Both the position numbers and the translations under genes were made by a program. A DNA stretch of 64,000 nt, taken from the NCBI RefSeq assembly GCF_014633365.1, contig NW_026267104.1, positions 1,302,001-1,366,000 of the forward strand, given 5' to 3'. This DNA is from Diospyros lotus (Eukaryota > Streptophyta > Magnoliopsida > Ericales > Ebenaceae). The notes below the pieces were generated by a model. The model saw only the letters and a program-made list of their open reading frames with translations. It was not told the origin of the DNA and did not search any database. Position 1 is the first letter of the stretch. Every line of letters begins with the position of its first letter. Positions 46,357 through 59,100 of the stretch are shown here, piece after piece.

Positions 46357-47640
46357 AAGCGAGAATCATTACTGAAGAAGAATATCGTGGGGATAATTAT
46401 AAACGTCGTAGAAGGCGAAGATGGGTTTCCATCCAAAGTGTTCTTCCATGGGTTGGTCTTTTGCCATAGTTTTAACTTATTGGCAAAAGAAAAATGTTAT
46501 GGTATATGTTAATGTATATTTTGAGTTATATAAAGGTGTATCAATGACAAAAAGATCCCTTATGAGGCGCATGTGAAGTGCAAGATATTTTGATCATAAT
46601 ACCTCCTTATATAGCTCAAGATGTACAAAATGATTGTACATCTAGCATGATTCCCAAACAAAACCAAGTTATGGCCAACCTTAATTTTAACTTATATATT
46701 CTTTTCCTATTTCTTAATCTTTTGCCATAGTGATTGTTGTTTCCTATGAACTAACTATCATACACAAAAACTTCTCAAATATATTATTTCAGTGTTTCCA
46801 AAAATAAGAAAATATTTTAAATTACTTTTATAATTTTAAAAATATTTTGTGGTCATTTTGTAATATTAAAAATATATCAAAAATATTTTTTTATTTAAAA
46901 ATGTATTTTCATTCATAAGATGAAATTATTTTAGTTTATAACTCAAAATTTTTAATTTTTAAAAATTTATTTAATACATTATACAATTTATGTTTATTTT
47001 TAAATTGAATAATTATTTCTTATAACTTTTTATATTAAAAATTATATTTATAAAAATATCTCTATATTTTTTTATAATTTTATTTGTTATTTTTAAAAAA
47101 TATATATTTCTTCATTTTTTTTCGTATCTATTTTTTATTTACCCATCCATCTTCCTCCTTCAAATCAGGTGAGCTGTGAGTTGTGAAATTACTATTATAA
47201 TTTTTTTTCCTTTTGAAGGTGTATTATTAATATATTAATTATTTTATATACACACAAATATATATCTATTATTTTATATAATTTTAAAACAATCCAAAAC
47301 AAATCGTTAAAATGTTCCGAAACGATAAAAGGTTAAAATACTTCGAGATTGAAATATTTGATTCTAGTGAAAGAATCCGAAACGGTAGTAACAACTTATG
47401 TTGCACGGAAATATCTTATAAGAATAGTTTTCTCGAAATATTTCATATTCCTGTTTTAAGCTCTATTTATGTTTATATTTTAAAAAAATATTCATTTTCA
47501 TGTTTTAATTTTTTATTTCCGTTCGAGACGATAACAGTAACCGGATTCATTCCCTCGATCAAAGGGGGAAGAGATTATGATTTTTTTTGTTTGGATCAAC
47601 CTAATCGCGTCGAGCCTGAGAGAGAAGGGGTTTCGCCGGC
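46357..47640. other. AT-rich intergenic DNA
   Basis: This is strongly AT-rich between about 46740 and 47320, with no credible gene. The last 150 bases turn GC-richer toward the transcription start of the next gene. Confidence 0.5.
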
Positions 47641-47678
47641 CAGCTAGGGTTCTGCTCAGGTACTTCCGACCGACAAAG
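47641..47678 (+). promoter_or_regulatory. Probable 5' UTR exon end of the 436-aa protein gene
   Basis: A strong donor CGACAAAG|gtaagt at 47678/47679 pairs with the acceptor ggtcaactag at 48520, 11 bases before the ATG at 48532. This predicts a 5' UTR intron of about 840 bases. The exon's upstream edge is not determinable. Confidence 0.45.
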
Positions 47679-48531
47679 GTAAGTTGATTTCGCCTTTCTT
47701 TTCCCCTCTTCTCCGATGATTTCTTCCGGCGGGGCACATCCTGCACCTCTCTGTCTCCATCTCTTTCTCTCTTTCTGTTTCTTCTTACACACACGGACAG
47801 AACTCGATCCTTCCGCATACTCTCTCTCTCTCTCTCTCAAATTGAATTCACCTCTACCGTGTCCTCCTTCGACAAACTGAAGCCCTATTTATAGAGCCTT
47901 GCCATCACCGAACCTGTCGACGAAATTGCCCTAAATCCTTCAAAACTCACGGCCCTACCAGTAGCCACTTCAGTGATGACTATACTAGGCCTAGGGGGTT
48001 GCAGACGCCGTAATGGGTTTGCACCTTTGGGCTAAGCCCGTGGGCTGGCCCATGGGCTGAGCCCTCATCCGTGGGGTTAGATTTTGTAGTTTTGCCTGCA
48101 TAAGTCAGGTTAGTTCCACGTTGGGCTAGAATTCGCAGTTGGTTTAATTTGGGATGAATTTGGTTAAGAACTAGCCCAGTTTGTCAATGGAGATGCTTTG
48201 TGGTATGCTACTATACAACAACATTCTGGTGTGGTGGTTACGATTAATTGTTCTGTTAATTGGGTTGAGCAAGCAAACAGTTCAAGATTACTTCCTGTTT
48301 TGGCTGCATTTTGTTCTAGATTTGATGCCTGGGACTCTGAATAATGCATATTTTTGAAGTTATTGTATAATATTTTGTTTATTGACTTTTGATTTTTTTT
48401 TTCTCGTCTTTTATTCCAGAATATTAATCTGCCATAAAGTTTATACTGTGGAAAGATTAGATAATTATTTTTTGCAAGAGGGAAAATAGAGAAAAACATG
48501 TGATTACTTAGGTCAACTAGGTTTGTTTAGA

Positions 48532-51500
48532 ATGGATGGAATTGGCTCCGGGGATGATTTTGATTCTGGGAATGATCAGAGATCGGCAAAGCAGCTGAAG
48601 ACAGGGAAGCCTGATATCAGACCCTTTGAACTTTGCACTTATGGGAAATCGTTGAAAACGGCCTTTTTAGATTTGCAGTTGGATGAGAGCAAGGTGGATG
48701 GGAATTACATGACCTTTCTGAATCATTTGAAAGAGTATACTGACTTGGAGAGCTCAGAGAGTGAACATAGAAGTGACAATTCTGACTGTAATGGTGAATA
48801 TGACGTGGATCTTCAATATAAAATGTTCTTGGAGAATTTGACAGTAGATGGAACATCGTATATACTGAATCTTCCAAGAAAAAACATGGAACCTTTATTT
48901 ATAAAGTATGAATCTGAAGAGGTACATTCAGATGTTGAAAATGATGTCCAACTGCCCATGTCGAGAAAAATGAGGAAGTTTCCAAGTGGGTCGAAGAGAG
49001 ACGCCGCAAAAACATCAAGGAAGTTTCTGAGCAAAGATAAGATAGGAACTCAAAGGAGTATGAAGAATCCTGTGAGCAAATGTACAATGGATGCAATGGA
49101 AAGTAGGAGAAACGTTAAAGGAATGGAAAAAAGGAATTTAGCGGCGGAGGAGTGTTTGAATTCTCAGCCTGAAAATCATGTTTCAGGCAGGACAAATGGA
49201 TGTTCTACTGGGAAATCTAATGGGAAGGACAATCATTTGTTTGGGAATAAACGTGAGAACAAAATGGGGGATGAGAACTACCAAACTTTCCTGAATTCTA
49301 TCACAGTAGAAGGGGGGGATGGTATGGTTTTTGCTATGGAAGGTGCTAGACCGGTGAAACATGAAGAATCTGAAAATTCTTCAGATTCAGAAGTTTTTGA
49401 GACATCTAACGCTTCGGATTTTGTTGAAGGGAACTACAACCCATTTGGAACTTCAAAAGTGTTTGGTTCACTAGTAAGTAATATTTTCTATTGTTAGTTC
49501 GCTCTGTCCTCTTTAAAGTTTCAGTGATCTAGTCCATCTTAGGTATTTCTTAAAATTATATTTTATTTTAATTTGATATATTGTTGGCATTGTTGTGCAT
49601 TTATAAAGATGGAGGAAAATGAAAGCAATAGCAACCAACATTCTCAGTTTATGGAGAAGCTCATGCTTAAGCTCAGAGAACCATACAATCAAAAGGAATA
49701 TGAAAAACTTTGGAAAGATATTACTGAGCATAAGCTGAAGGAAGGGTGCAGAGACTTGCGTGGATCATTAATATCATACAGCAAAGATGAGCGCAACCTG
49801 TCTTATCTTGAACAGTATAATGGTAAGTTGGATAAGACATATAAGTTTTTCTCGTAGTAAAGTACTTTTTTTCCTGTCCTTCTAGTATGACTCTCACCAA
49901 ACACGTGGAATGACGGACTGCTACAAAATCACAAATTAAGAAACAGTTTTGCACATCATTATTGAGTTGACAATAGTTGAGATAGGTTAAATCCCTTGCT
50001 TTTTTCTGTGATTTTTGTTACAAGATGACATTCCTTGTTTTGAAGTCAAAATTCTAGTTGAATATGCTATATGTGATAATGTGAATAGAAATAATAATTC
50101 AATTTGACAACAACAATAACAATCACAAGCCTTAATCCTACTAGGTGGGTTCGGCTACATGAATTCTTGACTTCTAGTTGTCTTTGTCTATGGCCGTATT
50201 CTCTATGAGGTCATTATATCCTATGTCATGTTTAAGGGTTTTTCATCAAGTTTTCTTTGGTCTTCCTTTCTCTCTTTTTGCTATGAACTTCCTCCATTTC
50301 ATCCACTCTTCTTAAAAGGTGTGTCTATCAATATTTTTCTTACATGCTCAAATCATTTTAATCGTGACTCCCATATCTAGGGTTATAAATAGGTCCACCC
50401 CATTTAAAGTCCTCTTAGTTAAAATTAAGTACAAAAATTAACAACTGGGGGATATAAGCATGAGGCTTGTTTGAATATATATTAAAACAATTATATTAAT
50501 GGGGTTAATTGGGAACCCCATTTACATCCCTACAGACCATATCTTCTTTTCAATATGTGCCATTCCAACCTTGTTATACATATCGTCTTTCTTATTTTGT
50601 CTCTTCTTATATGGCTACTGATCCACCGTGACAATCTCATTTTAACTTCATTCATATTTGGCACATGTTAATATTTAATTGTCCAACATTCTGAGCCATA
50701 CAGTAAGATGATAATTATCCTTATTGGTACTAAAACAATTTGAGTCATATAACAAAGATGGTCTTAAAATCCACAACTCAGTTTATTATTTAGGTCTTAT
50801 TTTGTCTCATCCACCAAGACAATAATGTCTGCAAATAGCATACACCATGGCACTTCTACTTGGACATACTTTGTGAGTTCCTTAATCACAAGAGCAAAGA
50901 GGCAAGGGCTCAATGTAGATGCTAGATGTAATCCAATCGTAATTGGGAAATTCTCAATATTGCAATTTTCTTTTTCCTGAATGGTCCTTGGTGGTGCTAA
51001 TTATGTTCATTTTGTTCCTTCTCAAACTCCTTGAATTTTCTCCATACACAACGGACATGCAGTTTTTGTCAGTTAATTATTGGCCCCTTCAGAAACACGC
51101 ACTGAATCTGCAGGCTTAAGTTTCCTACCTGGTGTTAATTGTGTTATTGAATTTAGTTAGGGACGTGATGACAAGGGATCAGGTTTTTATATCAGATGCG
51201 AACGAGCAGGGATATTTATGCAAATACGCCTTGGAGTTTGATTTGGTCATCATTCAGGAGAGTGATATCTATCATAGGTCAATTAATGGAAAAAACCTTA
51301 AATATCAATTACTCTTTCATTCCAGCATTTCAATGTTGCACAAGAATGCTCCACAAGATATTTCTGGACTGTGTGGAAACAAGAAAAGCTACCCACACCA
51401 AGCCTTTTGCATGCAGGGATTTGAATATTTGGTTCCATGATCCCAGCTCTACATAATAAACTTTTGGCCATCAGCAAGCAATGATACGTGAATATTGTGT

Positions 51501-53706
51501 TTAATATTTCTCCTTTCTTTTGCCATCTTAGAACCTTAATAAGTACTAATGTCATCTGGAACAATAGATTCAAATCTACCATAGATTGGATAAATTTTTG
51601 CTTGAGTTTTAGCTTGTCCTCATCTAATGAATACCCCTCATTAAGTGTAAAGATTGTACTTATCAAATAGGAACATAATGAGAGATGCCTAAATATTAGT
51701 GTTGTATGCTTACACCAGATACGTATTCATCCTTGCAGCCCAATTGGAGTTTGAGATTTTATTCTAGATGTTACTAGTCTTTTTCTATGCATCTTGTTTC
51801 ATCCACTGCAGATAACTAAATTTTGATTTAACACATTCATCTCTATGTTAAAGATGATGAGTTACCGTGTCACGTGCTTCATTTATTTTCTGTTCTATGA
51901 TTATAACCTGTAATATGAGGTTGTAATAACAAAGTAGTTTTATATGCTTTATTGGTGATTTCTTTCTTCCTTTTGTTGTAGTTACTCTTTAAAGAGCTTG
52001 ACTAAGACTGTTTCGCCAGCCAATTTCATAAATGCAAATTTTTGACAATGCAGGGCTTAGAAGAAAGATTGATGCAGTCCAATCTGATAAAAACAAAGTG
52101 TTAAATCTTTTACGTGGATTTTTCTTTTGGTTGCAGGTAAGTGTTTTGTCATTATGTTTTGCTTTTGGTTGATTGTGCCATATTCCATCGTCCGTCACTT
52201 GTGAAGTGAGAGAGAGAGAGAGATTCCCGAATTGAAGAAATGTTGTTAATCATGAAATCCAAGACTTTAAGACCTTGCTATCAGTATTTTATGGTTAAAT
52301 AAGAATGCTTTGAGTTATGTGCAGAAAATTAAATGAAGAAAGTTGTTTGTATATCTGAATATACTAATCATCATTTTTTATATATGCAGCCCCTCCATTC
52401 CTAGTGGCAAAAAATTGCCTGTGCCGAGGGGAGTTTATTTTTCATATCTTAACGATTTGTATGACTTGTAAACAAATTTCATCACCTCTCTAATTAATTA
52501 AATACCCTTACGAATTGGGTACAGAAAAAGGATAAACTTTTTCCTTGACTGAGGAAAGGATGGACAAGTGCTTTTTGTCTTACTCATCAAATAAGAATTT
52601 ATGCTTGGAAGCTTGTCACGCTATTGGGCTTGTTAGTAGATTGAATTTTGTTCATCTGGCCACTAAAATGATTTGATATAAGAACCCAGTGAAGTTCTCA
52701 TTACATTATAACTATTTGAAGATTCTGAACATGATAAATTAATAGTAATGATCAGCTTATTGATTTAACCGTATTCAATGTTGTGCTTAATGCTCTAATT
52801 AGGATTGACCTTGATCTATTTAATATTCCACTTGCATATTAGAGGTATAGGTCCATGAACCATTTCTACGATGAGTATGCTCCTAGGCATCTCTTTATTG
52901 TTTCTCTATTCACCTATGAACATGGACACTAAGAAATAGGTGATGTACTTGGAAATGCCAATATACTCTCTTTTTTCTTTCTTCTTCTTGCTATCAATTT
53001 ATGATGATTGATGCTTGCAAATTTTGATGATGTATTGGATTATGGCCTTTTTTTCACTTGTGACTTTATCTATTTGTGATGATTACCTTATGGCCAATTG
53101 ATTTTAAAAGTTTTTACTTTTAAGCATAATGGTGTATGATTGATGAATAGTATTATTATTTTTTTTTTTTGGTTAAATGATGTTTAAATTAGTGAAAGGA
53201 AAAGAACACTTATTTTTGTAGGTTGGTAGGGGGCATATGTATATATATATATATATGTATAGTAGAATATATTAAAATATCTTCTCATATATCATGCTCC
53301 GCCCCGTATCCCTTTTTTCTTCAATTCACTTTTTCCCCCATCTGTGTTTGTATGTGCCATGTCTATGCTTTTTAGCTATTAACTATCATTTCTATCCAAT
53401 TCAAACCTACCTTCCAAACCTGTCTAATAACTCTTGTTGGATGAGGGGTGTCTTGGGGCGCGTGCATGTAATGAACAATCTCTCTCTCTCTCTCTCTCTC
53501 TGACACAAATTTCATGCTCGTACCTGATTCAGATCTTCGGGGATTGTATTTCGAGTAATTCAGTTCCCTTCCATCCTGTTTACTATAGTTTATCCTTACA
53601 TCCTGATTGTCTTGGTGGGTTTGTTTTGCCTCAGAATTTGGTTCATGATGATGCATTCCCGCCATGGATGGACAAGGCATGTTTGGCAGTTATGCCAGGA
53701 AGTTAG
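48532..53706 (+). CDS. Unrecognised 436-aa acidic protein with repeated YxxFL motif
   Basis: Four exons keep phase: 48532-49473, 49609-49822, 52054-52136 and 53635-53706. The first encodes 314 aa of polar, acidic sequence (SESEHRSDNSD, SENSSDSEVFE) with Lys/Arg clusters (KMRKFPSGSKRD), which suggests a nuclear protein. A short motif recurs three times: DGNYMTFLNHL (56-66), DLQYKMFLENLTVDG (93-107) and DENYQTFLNSITVEGG (247-262). The later exons form a more conserved-looking helical end: EKLMLKLREPYNQKEYEKLW, then RKIDAVQSDKNKVLNLLRG, then HDDAFPPWMDKACLAVMPG at the C terminus. No enzyme motif, signal peptide or membrane span is seen. I do not recognise the family. Intron 2 (49823-52053) carries an RTE-type LINE remnant. 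Confidence 0.75.
50105..51060 (-). mobile_element. RTE-type LINE remnant, 5'-truncated
   Basis: On minus, the reverse-transcriptase active-site block WCMLFADIIVLVDET is readable at 50807-50851 (the usual FADD is changed to FADI). The element ends at its 3' side with gtagccgaacccacctagta and a (GTT)n-like tail near 50105-50130, the usual end of plant RTE LINEs. It is interrupted by stops. It lies in intron 2 of the 436-aa protein gene. Confidence 0.65.
53238..53257. repeat. (TA)n microsatellite
   Basis: TA dinucleotides in the last intron of the 436-aa protein gene. Confidence 0.8.
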
Positions 53707-54799
53707 TGGAAGATTCTGCCTGTGCCGATGAATCATAACATGTTATGTGAAGGTTGCATCTGGCCACTTCATCCTGGTGGCTTGAACTTGATATTATCAG
53801 AGGAATAATGATGTGACTGAATTTTTCTTTTTGGCTGCTGAAGTATGGCTGCTTATTATGCTTTTTAGTTGAGTTGCATTTTGCTAGTAGGATATCAAAA
53901 TGTGATGATTTTAGCTGTTTAACATCATAACCATCTTCTTGTTACAGTCGAAAGAGTTACAGCCCTGATAGGAAAGTTTGATTTGTTGTAATCTGTGATT
54001 TAGATTTTAGACTTGAGCCCTCTATTTTCAGCAAGATTTTTTTATCAGATTTTAGATTTATTTTTAGTGTAACTTGTTTAGTAAATTGAACCATTTCCAG
54101 CTTCCGGCGACTGTTTAGTTTCCCGGCCAGTCAAGAATTAAACCCCATTTGGGTACACCTTAGGGGATGGGATTGTCATTTGCTATAGGATAACCGTCGA
54201 GATCTTTGGAACAACCGTGCCAGTGCCAGTTCTTCTGATTTCATTTTAATTTTTATTTCACAATTTTCATTATTCATTCCCCACAAAATATATTTTCTTT
54301 TCATGTTTTAATTCTTGCTATCGTTCAAGGACTATTCATGAATTTTAGTTCAATGCATAAAGCCCTGCAATCCAGACGTGACCTCTTATCAGTTGGAAAC
54401 GTAAGCAAAATGGCTGTCAAGAACCACTCAAAACCGATAATATATTGATGGCAGCAAGGAGCTCAAAAAATTTCTCTCACAGACAAAAGCATACATTCAG
54501 AGCAGACTTTTTTATCACTCCTAAGTACCCAATTTCTGTAATTCTATACACCAAACATACCGCATGCACTAATGTTAAAGGTTTGTGTCAGGGCAGATTT
54601 ATAAGTGAGATTCACAGTTCTCTACCCAGAAACAAGGATATTTACAACAGAAAGAAGCTAAGTGAGCATATTTGATCACAAAATCTGCACTAGGTTTCCT
54701 AGTGTTCATGTTTCTATGGGTAGTTCAATCAAACTGATGTTCCCTGTTGTTAAAACTGTCACCAGCAGCCTCTCTCTCTCTGAACATGGTATGTTAGTG
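53707..54799. other. 3' region between convergent genes
   Basis: This holds the 3' UTR of the plus-strand 436-aa gene and of the minus-strand RING gene. No other gene or transposon was recognised. A short CT repeat lies at 54771-54782. Confidence 0.55.
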
Positions 54800-56135
54800 C
54801 TATACATCATATACAGGTAACCGTTCCTCGATACAGACGCGGCAAATAGGGCATTTCTTGCACTTCTCACAGCAGTTACTGCACCAAATTAGATGAGAAA
54901 GTGGTAGGCTATTGCATAATGATAAAAAGGCAGACAAGAAAAAAGAGGATAAAAAGCAATCAAAATTGGTTTAGATTGTACTAGCAGTAAAGCATCCCGT
55001 AGGCTCTCACAGAAGAACATACCTGCAAAGGATCCGATGCCTACATGGAAGCAGGACTACACTGATCTCTCTTTCAAAGCAAACCCTGCATAGTACTTTT
55101 TCCTGACCAGTCCACAAGATATTTTGTTAATGTAGATTTCAACATATAACAAAAACTATTTCATGTAGAAGGAAACCTTGGAGACACTGAACTGTTTAAT
55201 TCAATGTATAGGATATATTCTGGATGAGGCTTGAAAATAAAATAGCTAGCTCTGGTTCTGGTCAAGAGGAATTTAAAGGGCTTCTCTATGTCTTGCTGTT
55301 ACAGCTAGGTTCCTCAACCCTTGTGTGTTTTTTTCAAAATAGGCTAGACCTATCCATTGTCAGGACCTCGGTTCCTGACAGGGAATTTCTCCTCTGGCGA
55401 GAAAATTAGGGTTAGGAAAGAGAGAGAGAGAGAGAGCAGTGAGAGAAGTTGAAATTCCTTCATAACATTCCATTATTGAATAGGGAGCTCTTGTACAGCC
55501 CTTCCCCACCAATCCTTGGAGGTTAAAAGCTTAACAATCTGTCGTTACATCCTCCATCCGAATCTAGTTACAACCATAGGAAGTAAAATACAATTTTACC
55601 CCATGTTCCCGTAGGATCCTGACATCCATTCATCTGGAAAAAGGTGAAAAAGCCTCAATGCCCACATCTACTAGCTTCGGGTGATGGTCAAGTCAAAAGC
55701 AAAGGTAGAAAGGGGCATGCATTAAGTCCACAACCATATGCAGGAATGGTATAATGTCCCATTGGAGATCCATTGCCACGGAAATCTATGGAAGTCTTGA
55801 AGCACATGATGACATCAAAGTTGAACATGTATAATGCTAGTAGGAAGAAAAGTGGACAAAGAACTTATGAATTTTTTCTTTCCTTTGTCACAAAAAGTCA
55901 TTTGATGCTTCTCCAGCAAATAACTAGTTAAGGCCCACTTTTCTCACTCGAGCACAAAAAATTAGTAGAAATTATAAGAAGCACAATTATAGTAAGTTTT
56001 CTCAAGATCTCTGAGGAGTTTTAAATGGCCTACTAGCTTATATATTCAGAACCCTAGCTAATAACACGAAACTTGCACAGTCCAACCACTTACGTTATTA
56101 GACCAAACTCCATGGCCCAGACACTTTTTTTTTTT

Positions 56136-56176
<41 letters not shown>

Positions 56177-59100
56177 GTACATTTTGGAAATCTTTCCTAA
56201 AAGTTTAGTGCATAATTTTATTGGAGTTCTTTCTCCATTCAGTGCAACTTCCTCAACAACAGCCCCCCCCCCCCCAATAAAAAAACAGGAAAAAGAATTT
56301 TGTAGTAACTGGGGTTAAAACAAAACCATAGCCTCTAAATGTGCGCTAGATTCCCATCACACAAAATTTGATAATATATTAGAGATGAAGGGAATACTGA
56401 CGGTGAGAATAATGAAAAAGAAATGCCAAATGGGTACCAATGTGGAAGAAGACCCCTACTGTAACAAGATTTAAAAGGTCTTCTCTCAAAACGAAAAAAT
56501 GAAAACAAGATTCAACTAACAGTCAAACAATTTACATGACACTGAAAATGAAAGATGGTACTTGAAATAAAAATTACGTGGCTCAACCATGAACTCATCC
56601 TCATTTATATATCCACTATATTATACCTTCTCATTTTTTTCTTCAAACATGAAACATTTTCTTTTTTTTGTACTTTTTATAAGAAAGGAAAAAAGAAAAT
56701 TTTCTTATGGATCAAAACACAATGAGCATCATAATATTGACATTTTTAAAATTTTCCCGCCCATGTTGGTAAGAGATTCTACATATGAGAATTGTCATGA
56801 CCCAAGGAACAATAAAGGGATAATACGGTAATAGGATAATAATAATTGTTAGGAGATATTTTAGTAATTGATTATGAGCATATAGGTGAGTTGTGTATGC
56901 TATTAGGAGTCAGATATGCCTATATAAGGCTATAGTAAATGGATGGAATTTTTTATGTTCTGATAAAAGAAAATATGATCTCTCTCTAGAATTATCTCCC
57001 AATCTCACTCTCGTTTCTCTTTGCTCTCTTCTTCTAATTTCTTCCCTTCTCTATTCTGATTTCCCTCTCCTTGTTGTTCTCTATAATTCTCTCCATTTCT
57101 TGCTACAATTTCCTTCCCTATCTGTCTAATTCCCCATTTGATTTCTCTCAATTCCCTATCAAAATCCTAGATACATGATAATTGGTATCAAAGCCAACGG
57201 TCCTTGGTTGTGGATCCAATTAATTCCAATAAGTGATTCCGATGATTTTCGACTAAGGATCTAGAAGTTTTCTATCAGTGCATAAGATCTAGATTGTGAA
57301 GGCATGCGAAGGTGAGGCAGGGCCGGTGATCCTCGACCGTTGAATTCCAATTGAGGCTAGTCCAGATTCTTAAGTGATTATTGATCAATGGCAATTGAGG
57401 TCATAGGCGGACAATTGGCCGACTTAGAGCCTTGGAGGGTGATTAGGTTGAGAAGAATTGTTGTTAATCTCTGTGGGGGCAAAATTCCAAAATTGCAAGA
57501 CCAATTGGGTGGCAAGAGGTGGACGAGTGATTCTAGGCTTCCAATTCCTCTTATCGATGATAATTGTTGTCAGACGATTCCTCGCAAGTAGATAGCAGAC
57601 AATGCAGGGGTTTAGCTAATCGATTTGGATTGAGTGAGATAAAGGTGTCAATTTCGACGAGAAAGGACGACGTGAAGTGGAAAGAGGTCTGGGTGAGCAA
57701 CCCAACAATTGCACTGGCCGATCGGTCTCGAGGGTGATCAAAGCCAGTTTGGTGAAAGTCTAGCAATTCTTGTTTGTCATTTGGAGGTGAAGTAGGTCAG
57801 GCGAGTTCTCCGACCAAGTCTTGGTGGCTTTGAAGGTGGCGAAATAGGTTTGGGTCTCGGTTAAGAAGTTCGACAATTTCAGTATCTAATTCTAGCAAAG
57901 CTCGTAGCAGTTGGGAATGGAGTTTTGAAGGCGAATTTGGATGGGTGATTCTTGGTTGTGAATTTAGGCGATTTCGGCAATTCTAGAGATTGGTGAATTC
58001 AACAAAATTGGAAGTTCCAACAAGCAACCCACACTGATCGGCTGGGAAGTGTGGGATTTAGGATGTACAAAGCTCCGATTTATTGGCCTTTGGCCTGTTC
58101 TGCTCGTGAGATTTCTATCACAGCGAATAGTGCATGTATAAGACCATTGGAGTCTCAATTGCAACGAAAGAATGCTCCATTTTTAGTGGGATGTCCTGCT
58201 CGTGAAGCCTTGGGAAGCAACGCAAACATGAGATAGTCGGAGCCTCAATAGCAGCAGAAGAAGGCTGCATTTTCAATTTGAAACAACAAGAATCATAAGC
58301 AGTCTAGCCAGAAGAATCAGGCATGGGGAAAGTTGGATAATGAGTCTAGCCAAGTTCACATAAGCAGTTTAGCCAGAAGAATCATGGGGAAAGTTGGATA
58401 ATGAGTCTAGCCAAGTTCACAAGGAAACAAGCAATGGGATACATGGAGCGTGCAAGGAATTCGATCGTATGTTACACGAGCAGCTACAAGAGTTTGTGAT
58501 TATATTGACTAAGAAGTATCACTACAGCATTCTTGCTAAATTCTTTGATAATTATCGCAAAAGTTTTAACCCATGGGAATTCCTTAAAATGGAGCAGCTG
58601 AAGGAGAAGTCGAGATGGTGGGAAACCAATTCACTACTTACCTCCAAGGCAAAGTGGAATAAGTATACCAGCTTAGGCAAAATTGACAAGAAAGATGCCA
58701 ACTCATTACCCCCGTTGGCTAGTGCATGGACTGAATGATTTGGTGGTATTCTGGATCAGAAATTTGTGGGAAATGAAATAACATTGGATTAAGAAAATTT
58801 GACTGAAGGACCATCAATCTACACATATATTAGAGCTGGAATCCTTCCTTCAATTTTGGACCTACCGAAAGCTAAGGATTCTTTGGCTTGGGTTAAAATG
58901 GGCAGCGAGAAGGTGGAGATAACACTAGCTGGAGGATATCTTACCACCAACATAAAAGGCTTTAGCACTGAACAATATGATGGGTGTTGCTTCCATTTTA
59001 GAAGGGGCAACCCAGATTGCAAAAGGTGTGAACCCGTTGTCAATGCCGGTGGTAACAAAGGTAACTAAAGTAGAGATTTTAGGGGGAACGGGACACGCTT

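Noticed and set aside
56146..56175. Telomere-like or rDNA-spacer origin for the G30 tract
   Set aside because: It is a pure homopolymer with no TTTAGGG units, so telomeric origin is not supported.
57388..57766. Frames just after the 5' LTR of element B
   Set aside because: The sequence is primer-site-proximal leader, with no counterpart in the protein of element A.
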